Assembly (NCBI RefSeq): GCF_016862935.1
Contig: NZ_BONX01000046.1
Location: 39,687 to 103,686, forward strand
From: Plantactinospora mayteni
GTDB lineage: Bacteria; Actinomycetota; Actinomycetes; Mycobacteriales; Micromonosporaceae
DNA length: 64,000 nucleotides
Reading direction: 5' to 3'
Part shown: positions 48,833-56,673 of the stretch, piece by piece
How positions within the stretch are numbered: position 1 is the first letter of the stretch
Layout of the letters: each line of letters opens with the position of its first letter
Made by a program: the position numbers and the translations under genes
Notes under the pieces: generated by a model
What the model was told of the DNA's origin: nothing
Seen by the model: only the letters and a program-made list of their open reading frames with translations
Database searches by the model: none

Positions 48833-49906
48833 TCAGTCCGCCAGCGGGGTGTGCCCGGCCGGCACGGTCTCGTCGGCGCGCGGCGGTGGCGGCGGGGTGC
48901 CGTCCCCGAACGGGCGACCGCCGAGCGCCTCCCGCCCGTGCGGCTCCAGCCAGTTCCGCAGGTCCGGCCCGAGCGGCACGACCCCGGTCGGGTTGATGTC
49001 CCGGTGCACCTCGTAGTAGTGCCGCTTGATGTGGTCGAAGTCGATGGTGTCGCCGAACCCGGGCGTGCCGAACAGATCCCGGGCGTACGCCCACAGCACC
49101 GGCTGCTCGGCCAGCTTCTGCCGGTTGCACTTGAAGTGCCCGTGGTAGACCGCGTCGAACCGGACCAGGGTGGTGAACAGCCGGACGTCGGCCTCGGTGA
49201 TGGTGTCCCCGACCAGATAACGCTGCCCCTCCAGCCGGGCCGAGAGCCAGTCCAGCCGGTCGAAGAGCCGCCGGTACGCCTTCTCGTACGCCCGCTGGCT
49301 GCCGGCGAAGCCGCACCGGTACACCCCGTTGTTGACGTCGGCGAAGACGACGCCGTTCACCTCGTCGATCTCGCCCCGCAGCGCCTCCGGATAGAGGTCG
49401 GGCGCACCCGGCCGGTGGTACGCCCGCCACTGCGTCGACAGGTCGAGGGTGATCTGGGCGAAGTCGTTCGTCACCACCTGCCCGGTCGGTACGTCCACGA
49501 TCGCCGGCACCGTGATCCCGCGCTCGTACCCCCGGAACCGGGCGAAGAACGCCTCCTGGAGCCGCTCGATGCCGAGCACCGGGTCCCGGCCGCCCGGGTC
49601 GAGGTCGAAGGTCCAGCTCCGGGCGTCGTGGGTCGGCCCGGCGATCCCCATCGACAGCACGTCCTCCAGCCCGAGCAGCCGGCGGACGATGGCCACCCGG
49701 TTCGCCCACGGGCAGGCCCGGCTCACCACCAGCCGGTATCGGCCGGGCTCCACCGGATAGCCGTCCCGACCGTCGGCGGTGATCCGGGTGGCGATGTAGC
49801 GCTGGTCCCGGGTGAACTCGCCACCCGGGTTGACGTAGCTGCCCTCGGTGCTGCTGGCCTCGGCGGTGCTGCCCGCTGTCGTGCTGCCCTCTGTGGTGTT
49901 CGACAT
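48833..49906 (-). CDS. Glutathionyl-hydroquinone reductase (xi-class GST)
   Basis: 357 residues from the ATG at 49906. The catalytic CPWA motif is in LVVSRACPWANRVAIVRRLLGLED, and the C-terminal helical domain carries RRLFDRLDWLSARLEGQRYLVGDTITEADVRLFTTLVRFDAVYHGHFKCN, which matches ECM4/YqjG enzymes. In species with glutathione they reduce glutathionyl-hydroquinones. Actinomycetes use mycothiol, so the partner thiol here is probably mycothiol or another; this is inference. The N-terminal 25 residues are Ser/Thr-rich repeats of low complexity. The start lies just after a 46-base repeat of the upstream region. Confidence 0.93.
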   Translation of the reverse strand: MSNTTEGSTTAGSTAEASSTEGSYVNPGGEFTRDQRYIATRITADGRDGYPVEPGRYRLVVSRACPWANRVAIVRRLLGLEDVLSMGIAGPTHDARSWTFDLDPGGRDPVLGIERLQEAFFARFRGYERGITVPAIVDVPTGQVVTNDFAQITLDLSTQWRAYHRPGAPDLYPEALRGEIDEVNGVVFADVNNGVYRCGFAGSQRAYEKAYRRLFDRLDWLSARLEGQRYLVGDTITEADVRLFTTLVRFDAVYHGHFKCNRQKLAEQPVLWAYARDLFGTPGFGDTIDFDHIKRHYYEVHRDINPTGVVPLGPDLRNWLEPHGREALGGRPFGDGTPPPPPRADETVPAGHTPLAD

Positions 49907-49948
49907 TCCGCTATCGTTCCCCAAACTCTCCCCGGATCCACCGCCGGA

Positions 49949-50043
49949 ACGCCCCGAACCGACCCGACCCGCCCGCCCCGGGCCGGTGTCAGTAACGCCC
50001 CGAACCGAACCGAGCACACCCGCCCGCCCCGGGCCGGTGTCAG
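49949..50043 (-). repeat. Two-unit direct repeat that includes a stop codon
   Basis: Plus-strand copies at 49949-49992 and 49995-50043 share ACGCCCCGAACCGA and CCCGCCCGCCCCGGGCCGG with a five-base insertion in one. The second copy ends in TCAG, which is the complement of the stop of the gene at 50040-50858; the first copy repeats the same TCAG. The unit thus carries the gene's terminal TGA and the following 45 bases. Confidence 0.75.
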
Positions 50044-50858
50044 CGGCGCATCAGCTCGTTGATCGCCCCGTAGTCCAGTGCGTCGGCGAGGGCGTCGTAA
50101 CCGCCCGACCCGTACGCCTCCTCGGCGGCCCGCCGGACCACCGCGTACGCCGCCTCGGCCACCGCCGAGCCGAGGCTGACCCGGGCCACCCCGAGCTTGG
50201 CCAACTCGGGCACGGTCGGCGCACCGGGGCCGGCGAGGACGTTGACCGGTGCCGGGATGCCGGCGACCAGCGCCGCCACCGTCTCCGGGTCGACCACTCC
50301 GGGTACGAAGATCCCGTCGGCACCGGCCCGGAGGTAGTGGGCCGCCCGGTCGAGGGTCTCCGGTACCCCGCCGGCACCGCGCAGGAAGGTGTCGACCCGG
50401 GCGTTGACGTACAGCGGCACCCCGACCTCGTCCGCGACGGACCGGGCGGCGGCCAGCCGGGCCGACTGGTCGGCGACCTCGCGCAGCCCCGGGCCGCCGC
50501 CCGGCGCCGCGTCCTCCAGGTTCACCCCGACCGCGCCGGCCGCCAGCACCGCCCGGACGGTCTCGGCGACCTGCTCCGGGGTGGTGCCGAACCCGGATTC
50601 GATGTCGGCGGTGACCGGCACCGAGACCGCGCCGGCGACCCGCCCGACGAGTTCGGTGGCGAGTTCCCGGCCGAGGACGTCGCCGTCCGGGGCGCCGAGA
50701 CTCCACGCCACCCCGGCGCTGGTGGTCGCGACGGCCTGCGCGCCGGCGATCGCCACGATCCGGGCACTCGCCGCGTCCCACGCGTTGACCAGGACGATCG
50801 GGGTGGACGGGACGTGCAGGGAACGGAACAGTTCGGCGCGGCTGCGTTGATCGCTCAT
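50040..50858 (-). CDS. PEP mutase / isocitrate lyase-family protein
   Basis: 272 residues. AWDAASARIVAIAGAQAVATTSAGVAWSLGAPDGD, then VTADIESGFGTTPEQVAETVRAVLAAGAVGVNLEDA with D-x-E metal ligands, and VNARVDTFLR show a TIM-barrel lyase of the PEPM/ICL group. The usual catalytic KKCGH loop is replaced, so it belongs to the poorly known subgroup annotated as isocitrate lyase/phosphoenolpyruvate mutase family protein. It may cut or form a C-C bond next to a carboxylate; no substrate can be named. The divergent regulator gene at 50994 probably controls it. Direct repeats in the gap are candidate operators. Confidence 0.88.
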   Translation of the reverse strand: MSDQRSRAELFRSLHVPSTPIVLVNAWDAASARIVAIAGAQAVATTSAGVAWSLGAPDGDVLGRELATELVGRVAGAVSVPVTADIESGFGTTPEQVAETVRAVLAAGAVGVNLEDAAPGGGPGLREVADQSARLAAARSVADEVGVPLYVNARVDTFLRGAGGVPETLDRAAHYLRAGADGIFVPGVVDPETVAALVAGIPAPVNVLAGPGAPTVPELAKLGVARVSLGSAVAEAAYAVVRRAAEEAYGSGGYDALADALDYGAINELMRR

Positions 50859-50913
50859 GCCCGGTAGTCTCCGCCGCCCGCGCGTCGCCGCCGTATTCTT
50901 TCAGCGCTGGCTA

Positions 50914-50988
50914 AAACGACGGTTCCGGCCAAACGACGGGTCCGGTCAAGGCGACCGGCCAAACGACGGGTCCGGTCAAAGCGAAAGG
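50914..50988. promoter_or_regulatory. Direct repeats between divergent genes
   Basis: AAACGACGG occurs at 50914, 50931 and 50961. The last two begin 30-base and 28-base units that share AAACGACGGGTCCGGTCAA. They lie between the PEP-mutase-family gene and the ArsR-like regulator gene and may be binding sites of that regulator, or simply an array like others in the window. Confidence 0.5.
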
Positions 50989-50993
50989 TCGAC

Positions 50994-52016
50994 GTGGTCT
51001 CCATCGGTCTGCCGGGCGGTGCGGTCGCCCGGATCCGGTTCGCGATCTCCTGCCTCTGGGAGGTCGCGGCCAGCGTCCGGGTGCTGCGCGACGCCGGCGA
51101 CCACGCCGTGCACCTGCCCTGGGCGACCCGGGTACGCCCCCGGCTCGTCGACGCCGGGCTGATCCCCGCCGGCCCGGCGCACCCCGGCCCGGACGGCGGT
51201 GCCGGGGCGGCCGGCGGCGGGTTGCTCTGGCAGCTCATTCCGGCCGGGCCGCACTACCTGCCCGACTTCCTCACCCCGGCGCCCGACGGGCTGGACCCGG
51301 ACCTCGACACCGAACTCGCGGCGCTCCGGGCCACCCCGGCCGAAGTGGTCCGGGCGGACCTCGACCGCTACGCCGGCCGGCACGCCCCGGCAGTGCGCCA
51401 CCTGCACGCCGACCCGGCCGACGGGCTGCGCCGGCTCACCGACGAGATCGCCCGGTACTGGCGGATCGCGCTCGCCCCCGACTGGGCCCGGATCCGGCTG
51501 CTGCTCGACGCCGAGGTGCACCACCGGGCCCGACGGCTCGCCGCCGACGGTGCCGCCGGACTCCTCAACGACCTGCACCGCCAGGTCCGGTGGGAGGGGG
51601 AGACGCTGGCGATCGCCCAGCAGCACTGCACCGCCGCCGACGTACCGACCGGGAACGGACTGGTACTGATCCCGTCGGTCTTCGTCTGGCCCTCGGTGCT
51701 CAGCGTCGCCGCCGGCCCGGCGCCGCAGCTCGGGTACCCGGCCCGGGGCATCGCCACGCTCTGGGAGACACCCCGGCAGGCGTCCGACAGCCTGGCCGCG
51801 GTACTCGGCCGGGGCCGGGCCCGGGTACTCGCCGAGATGCGGGCGCCGGTCTCCACCACCGAGCTGGCCCGGCGTACCGGGCTCTCGGCCGGGGGCGTGT
51901 CGCAGCACCTCACCGTGCTCCGGGCCGCCGGGCTGGTGGCCACGCACCGGGCCGGGCGGACGGTGTTGAACAGCCGTACCACCGTCGCCGAGGCGCTGCT
52001 CTCGGTGGCCGGCTGA
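50994..52016 (+). CDS. ArsR-like winged-helix regulator with DUF5937-type N-terminus
   Basis: 340 residues from a GTG. The first 240 residues resemble the effector domain of actinobacterial DUF5937/ArsR proteins (IRFAISCLWEVAASVRVL, then RYWRIALAPDWARIRLLLDAEVHHRARRLAADGAAGLLNDLH). The C-terminal winged helix is VSTTELARRTGLSAGGVSQHLTVLRAAGLVATHRAGRTVLNSRT. ArsR proteins usually repress, but in this architecture the ligand is unknown. It lies divergently from the PEP-mutase-family gene and probably regulates it. The start is the first base of a region after the repeat; no strong ribosome-binding site. Confidence 0.85.
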   Translation: MVSIGLPGGAVARIRFAISCLWEVAASVRVLRDAGDHAVHLPWATRVRPRLVDAGLIPAGPAHPGPDGGAGAAGGGLLWQLIPAGPHYLPDFLTPAPDGLDPDLDTELAALRATPAEVVRADLDRYAGRHAPAVRHLHADPADGLRRLTDEIARYWRIALAPDWARIRLLLDAEVHHRARRLAADGAAGLLNDLHRQVRWEGETLAIAQQHCTAADVPTGNGLVLIPSVFVWPSVLSVAAGPAPQLGYPARGIATLWETPRQASDSLAAVLGRGRARVLAEMRAPVSTTELARRTGLSAGGVSQHLTVLRAAGLVATHRAGRTVLNSRTTVAEALLSVAG

Positions 52017-52128
52017 GTCGACGAGTGTGCTCCGGCACGGTGCCGGGGCGCGGCGGTTAGGCTGCCCGACGGAATCGACGCCGTACCCGTGGCCCACGGC
52101 GGGTACCCCTGCGAGGAGGCGGCACGCG

Positions 52129-52629
52129 ATGCCCGGACTGACCTATCCGGAGGTCGGCGCGACCCGTACCGGCCGGCTGCCGTCCGGATACCAGCACCTG
52201 CGGTACCGCGCCGCGCTGCCGTCGGGCGCCTTCGAGGCGGCCGGCGAGGCGGTGCTCTCCTGGCGGATGCACCGGGCCATCGGGGTGCGGATCGACGCCA
52301 GCGCGCCCCGGGCCGAGCCGGGCTGCACGGTCACCGTCGGGCTCGGGGTGGGTCGGCTCCGGCTGGCCGCACCCTGCGAGGTGGTCTGGGCGGTACGCGA
52401 CGACCGGCGGGCCGGCTTCGGCTACGGCACCCTGCCCGGGCACCCGGAACGGGGCGAGGAGGCGTTCCTGGTGGAGCGCGCCGACGACGGCGGGGTGTGG
52501 TTCACCGTCACCGCGTTCAGCCTGCCGGCCAGTCCCCTGACCCGGGCCGCCGGCCCGCTGGTCCCACTCTTCCAGCGCGGGTACGCCTGGCGCTGCGCGT
52601 CGGTACTCCGCCGGCTGGTCACCCGCTGA
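52129..52629 (+). CDS. DUF1990 family protein
   Basis: 166 residues from the ATG at 52129, preceded by GAGGAGG. The sequence fits DUF1990 with TYPEVGATRTGRLPSGYQHLRYRAALP at the N-terminus, the core EVVWAVRDDRRAGFGYGTLPGHPERGEEAFLVERADDGGVWFTVTAFSLPAS and RGYAWRCASVLRRL at the end. Structures of relatives show a START/SRPBCC-like fold which binds hydrophobic ligands. Function is unknown in bacteria. It follows the ArsR-like gene by 110 bases on the same strand. Confidence 0.9.
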   Translation: MPGLTYPEVGATRTGRLPSGYQHLRYRAALPSGAFEAAGEAVLSWRMHRAIGVRIDASAPRAEPGCTVTVGLGVGRLRLAAPCEVVWAVRDDRRAGFGYGTLPGHPERGEEAFLVERADDGGVWFTVTAFSLPASPLTRAAGPLVPLFQRGYAWRCASVLRRLVTR

Positions 52630-52783
52630 CGACCGCCCGAGGTGCCAGCCGGCCGTAGGGCGGAGCGGGTGGCGGCGAGTGGCGGCGGGTGGCGGAGGAA
52701 ATTCGTGGGCCGGATCGCCGGACTCGGGGGCGGCGATACGGGACCCGGCCCGCCCGACCCGCCGGAGAGAGGGCGTCGCCGGT

Positions 52784-53704
52784 TCAGAACCGGGCGAAGG
52801 AGCGGATCGGCATCCGGGGACCGAACCGGGGCGCGTGGTGACCGCCCGCTTCGAGTAGCAGGCAGACCCGGCCACGGTGGCCCCGGAACGGCTCCAGCAG
52901 GGCCAGCATCCGGTTGTCGTCGCCGCGTACCTCGCCGGCCAGGGCCCAGGCGACCGTGTTCGGGATGTGGTAGTCGCCGACGCTCACCGCGTCCGGGTCT
53001 CCGAAGGCGATCCGGACCACCTCGGCGGCGGTCCACGGGCCGATCCCGGCGACGGCGGTGAGCCGACGGGTCGCCTCGACCGGGTCGGCGCAGCGCTCCA
53101 GCCGGTCCGCCTCGGCAGCCGCCCGGCGCAGCGTCTCCGCCCGCCGCTGCTCCACCCCGAACGGGTGGAACACCCAGTACGGCTGACCGGCGATCACCGC
53201 CGGCTCGGGCGGGACCCAGAGCCGCGCCAGCGGGCCGGGAGCGGGTACGCCGAACCGGCGCACCGTCGCCGAGTACGCCCGGAACGCCTCCTTGCCGGTG
53301 ACCTTCTGCTCCAGGATCGCCCGGAGCAGCCGGGGGAAGATCTGCCCGGTGGCCGGTAGCCGGAGCCCTCGGTGGGTGCTGGCCAGCCGGGCCACCAGCG
53401 GGTGCCCGGCGGCGAGCCGGTCGAAGCCGGTCAGGTCGTCGCGGAGTCCGGCCACCGCGTCGGCCCGGTCCACCACCCAGGCCCCGCCGGGCCCGTAGCC
53501 GTCGGCGACCAGGTCGCCCCCGACCCGGCGCAGCGCCAGCGTCCCCGGCCCGGCCGGGGTCCGGGTGGCCCACCAGAACGTGCCGTCGACGAACCGGGCG
53601 CAGGGGTCGTGCGCTCCCATCGCCAGCGACCGGAGCGAGCCGCCGAGGTCGTAGCGCTCCGGCGGGCGCAGCAGCCGGCTCGCGGTCGGCCCGGTGTCGG
53701 TCAC
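52784..53704 (-). CDS. AlkA-type DNA glycosylase (HhH-GPD)
   Basis: 306 residues. The N-terminal AlkA-like beta domain is followed by a helix-hairpin-helix core with LLRAILEQKVTGKEAFRAYSATVRRFG, the hairpin LTAVAGIGPWTAAEVVRIAFGDPDAVSVGDYHIPN and the catalytic Asp in SVGDYHIPN near residue 240. It removes alkylated bases (3-methyladenine and others) from DNA in base excision repair. It lacks the Ada domain found in some actinobacterial AlkA. The gene stands alone between DUF1990 (convergent) and a long intergenic stretch. A GTG at 53704 is taken as start. Confidence 0.92.
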   Translation of the reverse strand: MTDTGPTASRLLRPPERYDLGGSLRSLAMGAHDPCARFVDGTFWWATRTPAGPGTLALRRVGGDLVADGYGPGGAWVVDRADAVAGLRDDLTGFDRLAAGHPLVARLASTHRGLRLPATGQIFPRLLRAILEQKVTGKEAFRAYSATVRRFGVPAPGPLARLWVPPEPAVIAGQPYWVFHPFGVEQRRAETLRRAAAEADRLERCADPVEATRRLTAVAGIGPWTAAEVVRIAFGDPDAVSVGDYHIPNTVAWALAGEVRGDDNRMLALLEPFRGHRGRVCLLLEAGGHHAPRFGPRMPIRSFARF

Positions 53705-53801
53705 CCGGACACTCTGCCACGCGGGACCGGAGAAGGGCGGACTCGCCGGTACCAGCGCACTCCTACTCCACCCGGAACGGCAGGCCGACCGTGTTACGAC
53801 A

Positions 53802-53841
53802 GGACGGCACCGGAACGCCCGTGCGCGTTCCGGTGCCGTCC
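53802..53841. terminator. Strong hairpin terminator
   Basis: The 17-base perfect arms (53802-53818 and 53825-53841) enclose a six-base loop. It lies about 170 bases after the stop of the secreted-protein gene at 54012 (minus strand), between it and the AlkA gene. Confidence 0.75.
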
Positions 53842-54011
53842 GGCCTGTAGCGGTGTCAGGTGTGATCCGACCCGGTCTCCTCCTCTCGGGTTCTCGTCGT
53901 CGGACTGACCTGGTGGCGGTGGGGGTTGGGGACCGGTCACCGCCGGGTGGTGCGGGTTGTGGCGGGAGCGTTACACCGCTGCGGCCGCCGGCCGGCCGGA
54001 GCCGGCCGGGA

Positions 54012-54974
54012 TCACCGGACGGTGATCCGCACTACGTCGAAGGCCGGCACCTGGTTGGCGCGGGTCATCATCGGGATCCGGTGCGAGCCGTCGCCGGCCC
54101 ACACCGCGCACTGCGCGGTACCCCGCTGCGTGAGCCCCGGCACGGTCACCGTGACGGTGTCCGGCTGGGCACCGCCCCGGCCGTCCTCGGTCGCCACGAA
54201 GAACGCCGGGACCGGCGCCGGGTCCGGCGCGTTGCGGTTGCTGGTCAGCATCCGGCAGGCGGAGTGGAAGTGGCCACGGACCAGGCCCTCCTCGGTGAGG
54301 AAGGAGCTCTCCTTGTAGTAGCCGCCCTGCGCGGCCGGCAGGAACCGGTCCCGGACCAGGTTGCGGGTGCTGACCTGGAGCGTGAACTGCTGGTTGACCC
54401 GGACCGAGTTCGGCGCCTGGGCGATCAGCAGCGTCGGGTTCTGCTCAGGGCCGCCGACCTCACCGAAGGCGGTGCCGACGCAGCGCGGGCCGTTCTGGAA
54501 GCCGTCGTGCGCCTGGAGGCCGCTGTCGGAGCAGTCCGCGCCGAGCGGTTCGAGTGCCGCCGGGTTGCCCGGGGCGGCGCTGCTGCTGGTGCCGGGGCTC
54601 GGGGTGCAGTTGGTACCGCTGCCGGGGCGACCGCGCTGGGCCAGGGTGCCCGGCTCCTGCCCGTCACCGGGGTGCTGGACGGCACCGTGGTCCTGGTACG
54701 ACCGGGTCTGCGGCTTCGCCGCCGTGCCCGGGCCCTCGGCGGCGGCCGAGGAGGTCGGGTTCGGCGTACCCGGGGCGCTGGTCGCCGGGGCCGGAGCGGT
54801 CGGGCATGGCTTGGCCGCCGGCGGCCGACCCCGGCCCCACGTACCGGCGTTCGAGACCTGGGTCACCGTGATGATCGCGCCGAACACGCCCAGCGTGGCC
54901 AGTACGGCGATCAGGCGCTTGTTGCGTGGTGGTCGGTTCGAGCGCCGCGAGGAGCGGACGGGGGTGTTCTTCAC
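54012..54974 (-). CDS. Secreted DUF1996-like protein, Pro/Ser-rich
   Basis: 320 residues from a GTG with GGAAGAGGTGG upstream. A basic N-terminus precedes one hydrophobic helix (LIAVLATLGVFGAIITVTQVSNAG), which is a signal or anchor. About 110 residues of Pro/Ala/Ser/Thr linker follow, then a folded domain with NCTPSPG, ADCSDSGLQAHDGFQNGPRCVG, YYKESSFLTEEGLVRGHFHSACRMLTSN and VTVTVPGLTQRGTAQCAVWAG. The HFHSACR and GHxH-type elements recall DUF1996 secreted proteins, which lack a known function; the match is not certain. It forms a possible unit with the small upstream gene. Confidence 0.7.
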   Translation of the reverse strand: MKNTPVRSSRRSNRPPRNKRLIAVLATLGVFGAIITVTQVSNAGTWGRGRPPAAKPCPTAPAPATSAPGTPNPTSSAAAEGPGTAAKPQTRSYQDHGAVQHPGDGQEPGTLAQRGRPGSGTNCTPSPGTSSSAAPGNPAALEPLGADCSDSGLQAHDGFQNGPRCVGTAFGEVGGPEQNPTLLIAQAPNSVRVNQQFTLQVSTRNLVRDRFLPAAQGGYYKESSFLTEEGLVRGHFHSACRMLTSNRNAPDPAPVPAFFVATEDGRGGAQPDTVTVTVPGLTQRGTAQCAVWAGDGSHRIPMMTRANQVPAFDVVRITVR

Positions 54975-54991
54975 GTGGTGCCACCTCTTCC

Positions 54992-55231
54992 TTAGAGGGT
55001 TCGGTCAGCGAGGTCGGATTTCAGCGGGACCAGGCTGGTGGTGCCGACAGCCAGGAGGTCGTCGGCCGGGGCGGGATGCTGGGCGGGCCGACGGCCAAGC
55101 GGGCCCGGATGTCCGGCGATCGGCGCGCTGTCGACCCGGTGGGGGTCACCGGGCGCGGCGCTGGCCAGGGAAATTCGGCGAAGCGACGGACGATCGTAGT
55201 CGCCGCGTGGCAACCCGTATATCGTCTCCAT
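54992..55231 (-). CDS. Possible small protein upstream of the secreted protein gene
   Basis: 79 residues from the ATG at 55231, preceded by GAAAGGCGGGAAG and an AT-rich promoter-like stretch. It reads METIYGLPRGDYDRPSLRRI at the N-terminus and then a Pro/His-rich basic middle and LLAVGTTSLVPLKSDLADRTL. The stop is 17 bases before the next gene's start. No family is recognised and the composition is odd, so it could be a non-coding leader. A precursor peptide is possible but no modification gene is near. Confidence 0.45.
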   Translation of the reverse strand: METIYGLPRGDYDRPSLRRISLASAAPGDPHRVDSAPIAGHPGPLGRRPAQHPAPADDLLAVGTTSLVPLKSDLADRTL

Positions 55232-55723
55232 CTTCCCGCCTTTCCGAATATTCAGCCGGTAACGGTGCGAAAAAAACCGTACGGAATGCGTTGGCTGAGA
55301 GTCAAACCGCAGTAGAGAAGATAGGGATCTCTTGAGGCCCACTTAAAAGGAAATTATGTTTCGGAGGGCGAACCATCGGCAGGGCCGTCGGGCCGGTCGC
55401 CGGAAGGTGTCGTCCACGCTCCGGAAAAGCCTCCGCGATCGTGCTCCGGAAGCCTCCGTGGTCGGGCTCCGGAAGCCTCTGTGGTCGTACTCCGGAAAGC
55501 CTCCGCTGTGGCCCGGTCGGGGCGGTCTGGACAGGCCGCGACGCCGGCCCCGACAGGGTCGGCGTCGCAGCCGGACATCGACGGTTGCCGCGCGCCGAGT
55601 CCGGGATCACAGCGGCGACCGACCGCGCCTACCCTGGCAACGGCCGGCCGCCGGGTCTGTGGGACAGCACCCGTGGGTACTGCGGACGAGTCCGCAGCCC
55701 CTCTTGCCGAGCGCCTGGACGGT
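55232..55723. other. Intergenic stretch with AT-rich segment and repeat array
   Basis: About 490 bases. The part near 55232-55370 is the most AT-rich of the window (runs such as CGAAAAAAACC and TTAAAAGGAAATTATG) and should hold the promoter for the minus-strand small gene. A 23-base tandem array follows at 55419-55513. The plus-strand open frame starting at 55356 runs through the array and is judged non-coding. Confidence 0.6.
55419..55513 (+). repeat. Four-unit tandem array, 23-25-base period
   Basis: Units start at 55419, 55444, 55467 and 55490. Each begins CTCCGGAA and continues with AGCCTCCG or a close variant, then a GTGGTCG-like tail. The unit ends vary most. It lies in the gap between the lipoprotein gene and the small protein gene, both on the minus strand. 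Confidence 0.85.
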
Positions 55724-56362
55724 TCAGTAGTTGAGCGGGGGCTGTTCCTCGTCCTCCGCTTCGCCCGGCGGCGGAGCGATCGGCTTCGGCGTACCGGTGG
55801 GCAGGCAGCTCAGGTTCTTGGTGCCGGTCGGGGTCACCACGAACCAGGTACCGCCGACACCCTGGCCCTTCCACTGTCCGGGCTTCTTGTCGCCGAGGTA
55901 GCGGTACACCGGCCAGCCGCCGATGGTGATCTGCTTGGTGCCGTCGGCCCGGGTGACCGTGCCGACCTTGTCGGCGGCGACGCCCTTGAGATCCGGCTTG
56001 CCGTTGGTGAGCGCGGGCGGCCACACCCGGGCACACTCGCCGGCACAGGTCGTCGTCGGCGGCTTCGCAGAGTCCTGGTCGAAGCGGTAGAGCACCCAGC
56101 CCTTGTCGTCGGTCACCACCTGACCCATCCGGGGGACCCGTTTGCCGACCAGCCCGGCGGTGACGTCCACATCGGCCACCTCGACGGGCTGCGCGGCCGG
56201 CTCGGCGGTGGGTTCGGCGGTCGGCTCGGCGACCGCGTTCGCCGCCGGTTTCGCATTGCCGGCGGTATTGTTGTCCGGGGTGGTTCCCGCTGGTGCGCAG
56301 GCCGTCAACGCGGCCAGCGCCGCGCAGGCCAGAACGACGACGGTACGCTTCGTCGGTGCCAC
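55724..56362 (-). CDS. Secreted lipoprotein with COG4315 repeats
   Basis: 212 residues from a GTG with GGAGGGG upstream. The lipobox LTAC (around residue 22) is followed by an acidic linker of TAEP repeats (EPTAEPTAEPAAQP). Two copies of the COG4315 repeat follow: VDVTAGLVGKRVPRMGQVVTDDKGWVLYRFDQDSAKPPTTTCAGECARVWPPALT and KVGTVTRADGTKQITIGGWPVYRYLGDKKPGQWKGQGVGGTWFVV. Such repeats (Lipoprotein_15) occur in secreted proteins near oxidative-stress and sigma-factor genes; a role in heme or metal binding has been proposed but not shown. It lies downstream of the anti-sigma factor gene, separated by a terminator-like hairpin. Confidence 0.9.
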   Translation of the reverse strand: MAPTKRTVVVLACAALAALTACAPAGTTPDNNTAGNAKPAANAVAEPTAEPTAEPAAQPVEVADVDVTAGLVGKRVPRMGQVVTDDKGWVLYRFDQDSAKPPTTTCAGECARVWPPALTNGKPDLKGVAADKVGTVTRADGTKQITIGGWPVYRYLGDKKPGQWKGQGVGGTWFVVTPTGTKNLSCLPTGTPKPIAPPPGEAEDEEQPPLNY

Positions 56363-56614
56363 GTCCCCTCCTCTGCTGGACAGGTTGCCGGGAAGTACGG
56401 CCGCCTCGGCCGCCCGGATGAGGCTATTCGCAGTGGACAATTTCACAGCGAAACCTTGAACTCTTGCGCGGTGCCGGTCCGTACAAATCAAGAGCCGTCG
56501 TGGCGACGTGCTTTTCGATCGCGGCAAAACCCCTGACAGCGGGTCGGTGACCCGATTTCGGGCGTGCGATTATCCGAGGAGTGGCGTCACCGGGACAACG
56601 CGTATCCGCCGGCT
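56363..56614. other. Intergenic promoter region of the lipoprotein gene
   Basis: About 250 bases without gene upstream of the lipoprotein gene, relatively AT-rich around 56420-56530. It should hold the lipoprotein promoter, but no convincing -35/-10 pair is assigned. No ECF-type GGAAC element is obvious. Confidence 0.45.
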
Positions 56615-56666
56615 CCGGCTCGAGCCGGGAAACTCCGGGCCGCACCTCGGGTCACGAAGTGCGGCC
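56615..56666 (-). terminator. Hairpins after the anti-sigma factor gene
   Basis: CCGGCTCGAGCCGG (56615-56628) is a perfect 14-base palindrome and a second hairpin pairs GGCCGCAC (56638-56645) with GTGCGGCC (56659-56666). The pair lies just downstream of the anti-sigma factor gene stop at 56674 (minus strand). Confidence 0.5.
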
Positions 56667-56673
56667 GGCACGG

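Noticed and set aside
55356..55730. Plus-strand frame with AAAAGGA upstream of ATG at 55356.
   Set aside because: It runs through the 23-base tandem array and yields an Arg/Pro-rich sequence without domains. The ribosome-binding site alone is not enough.
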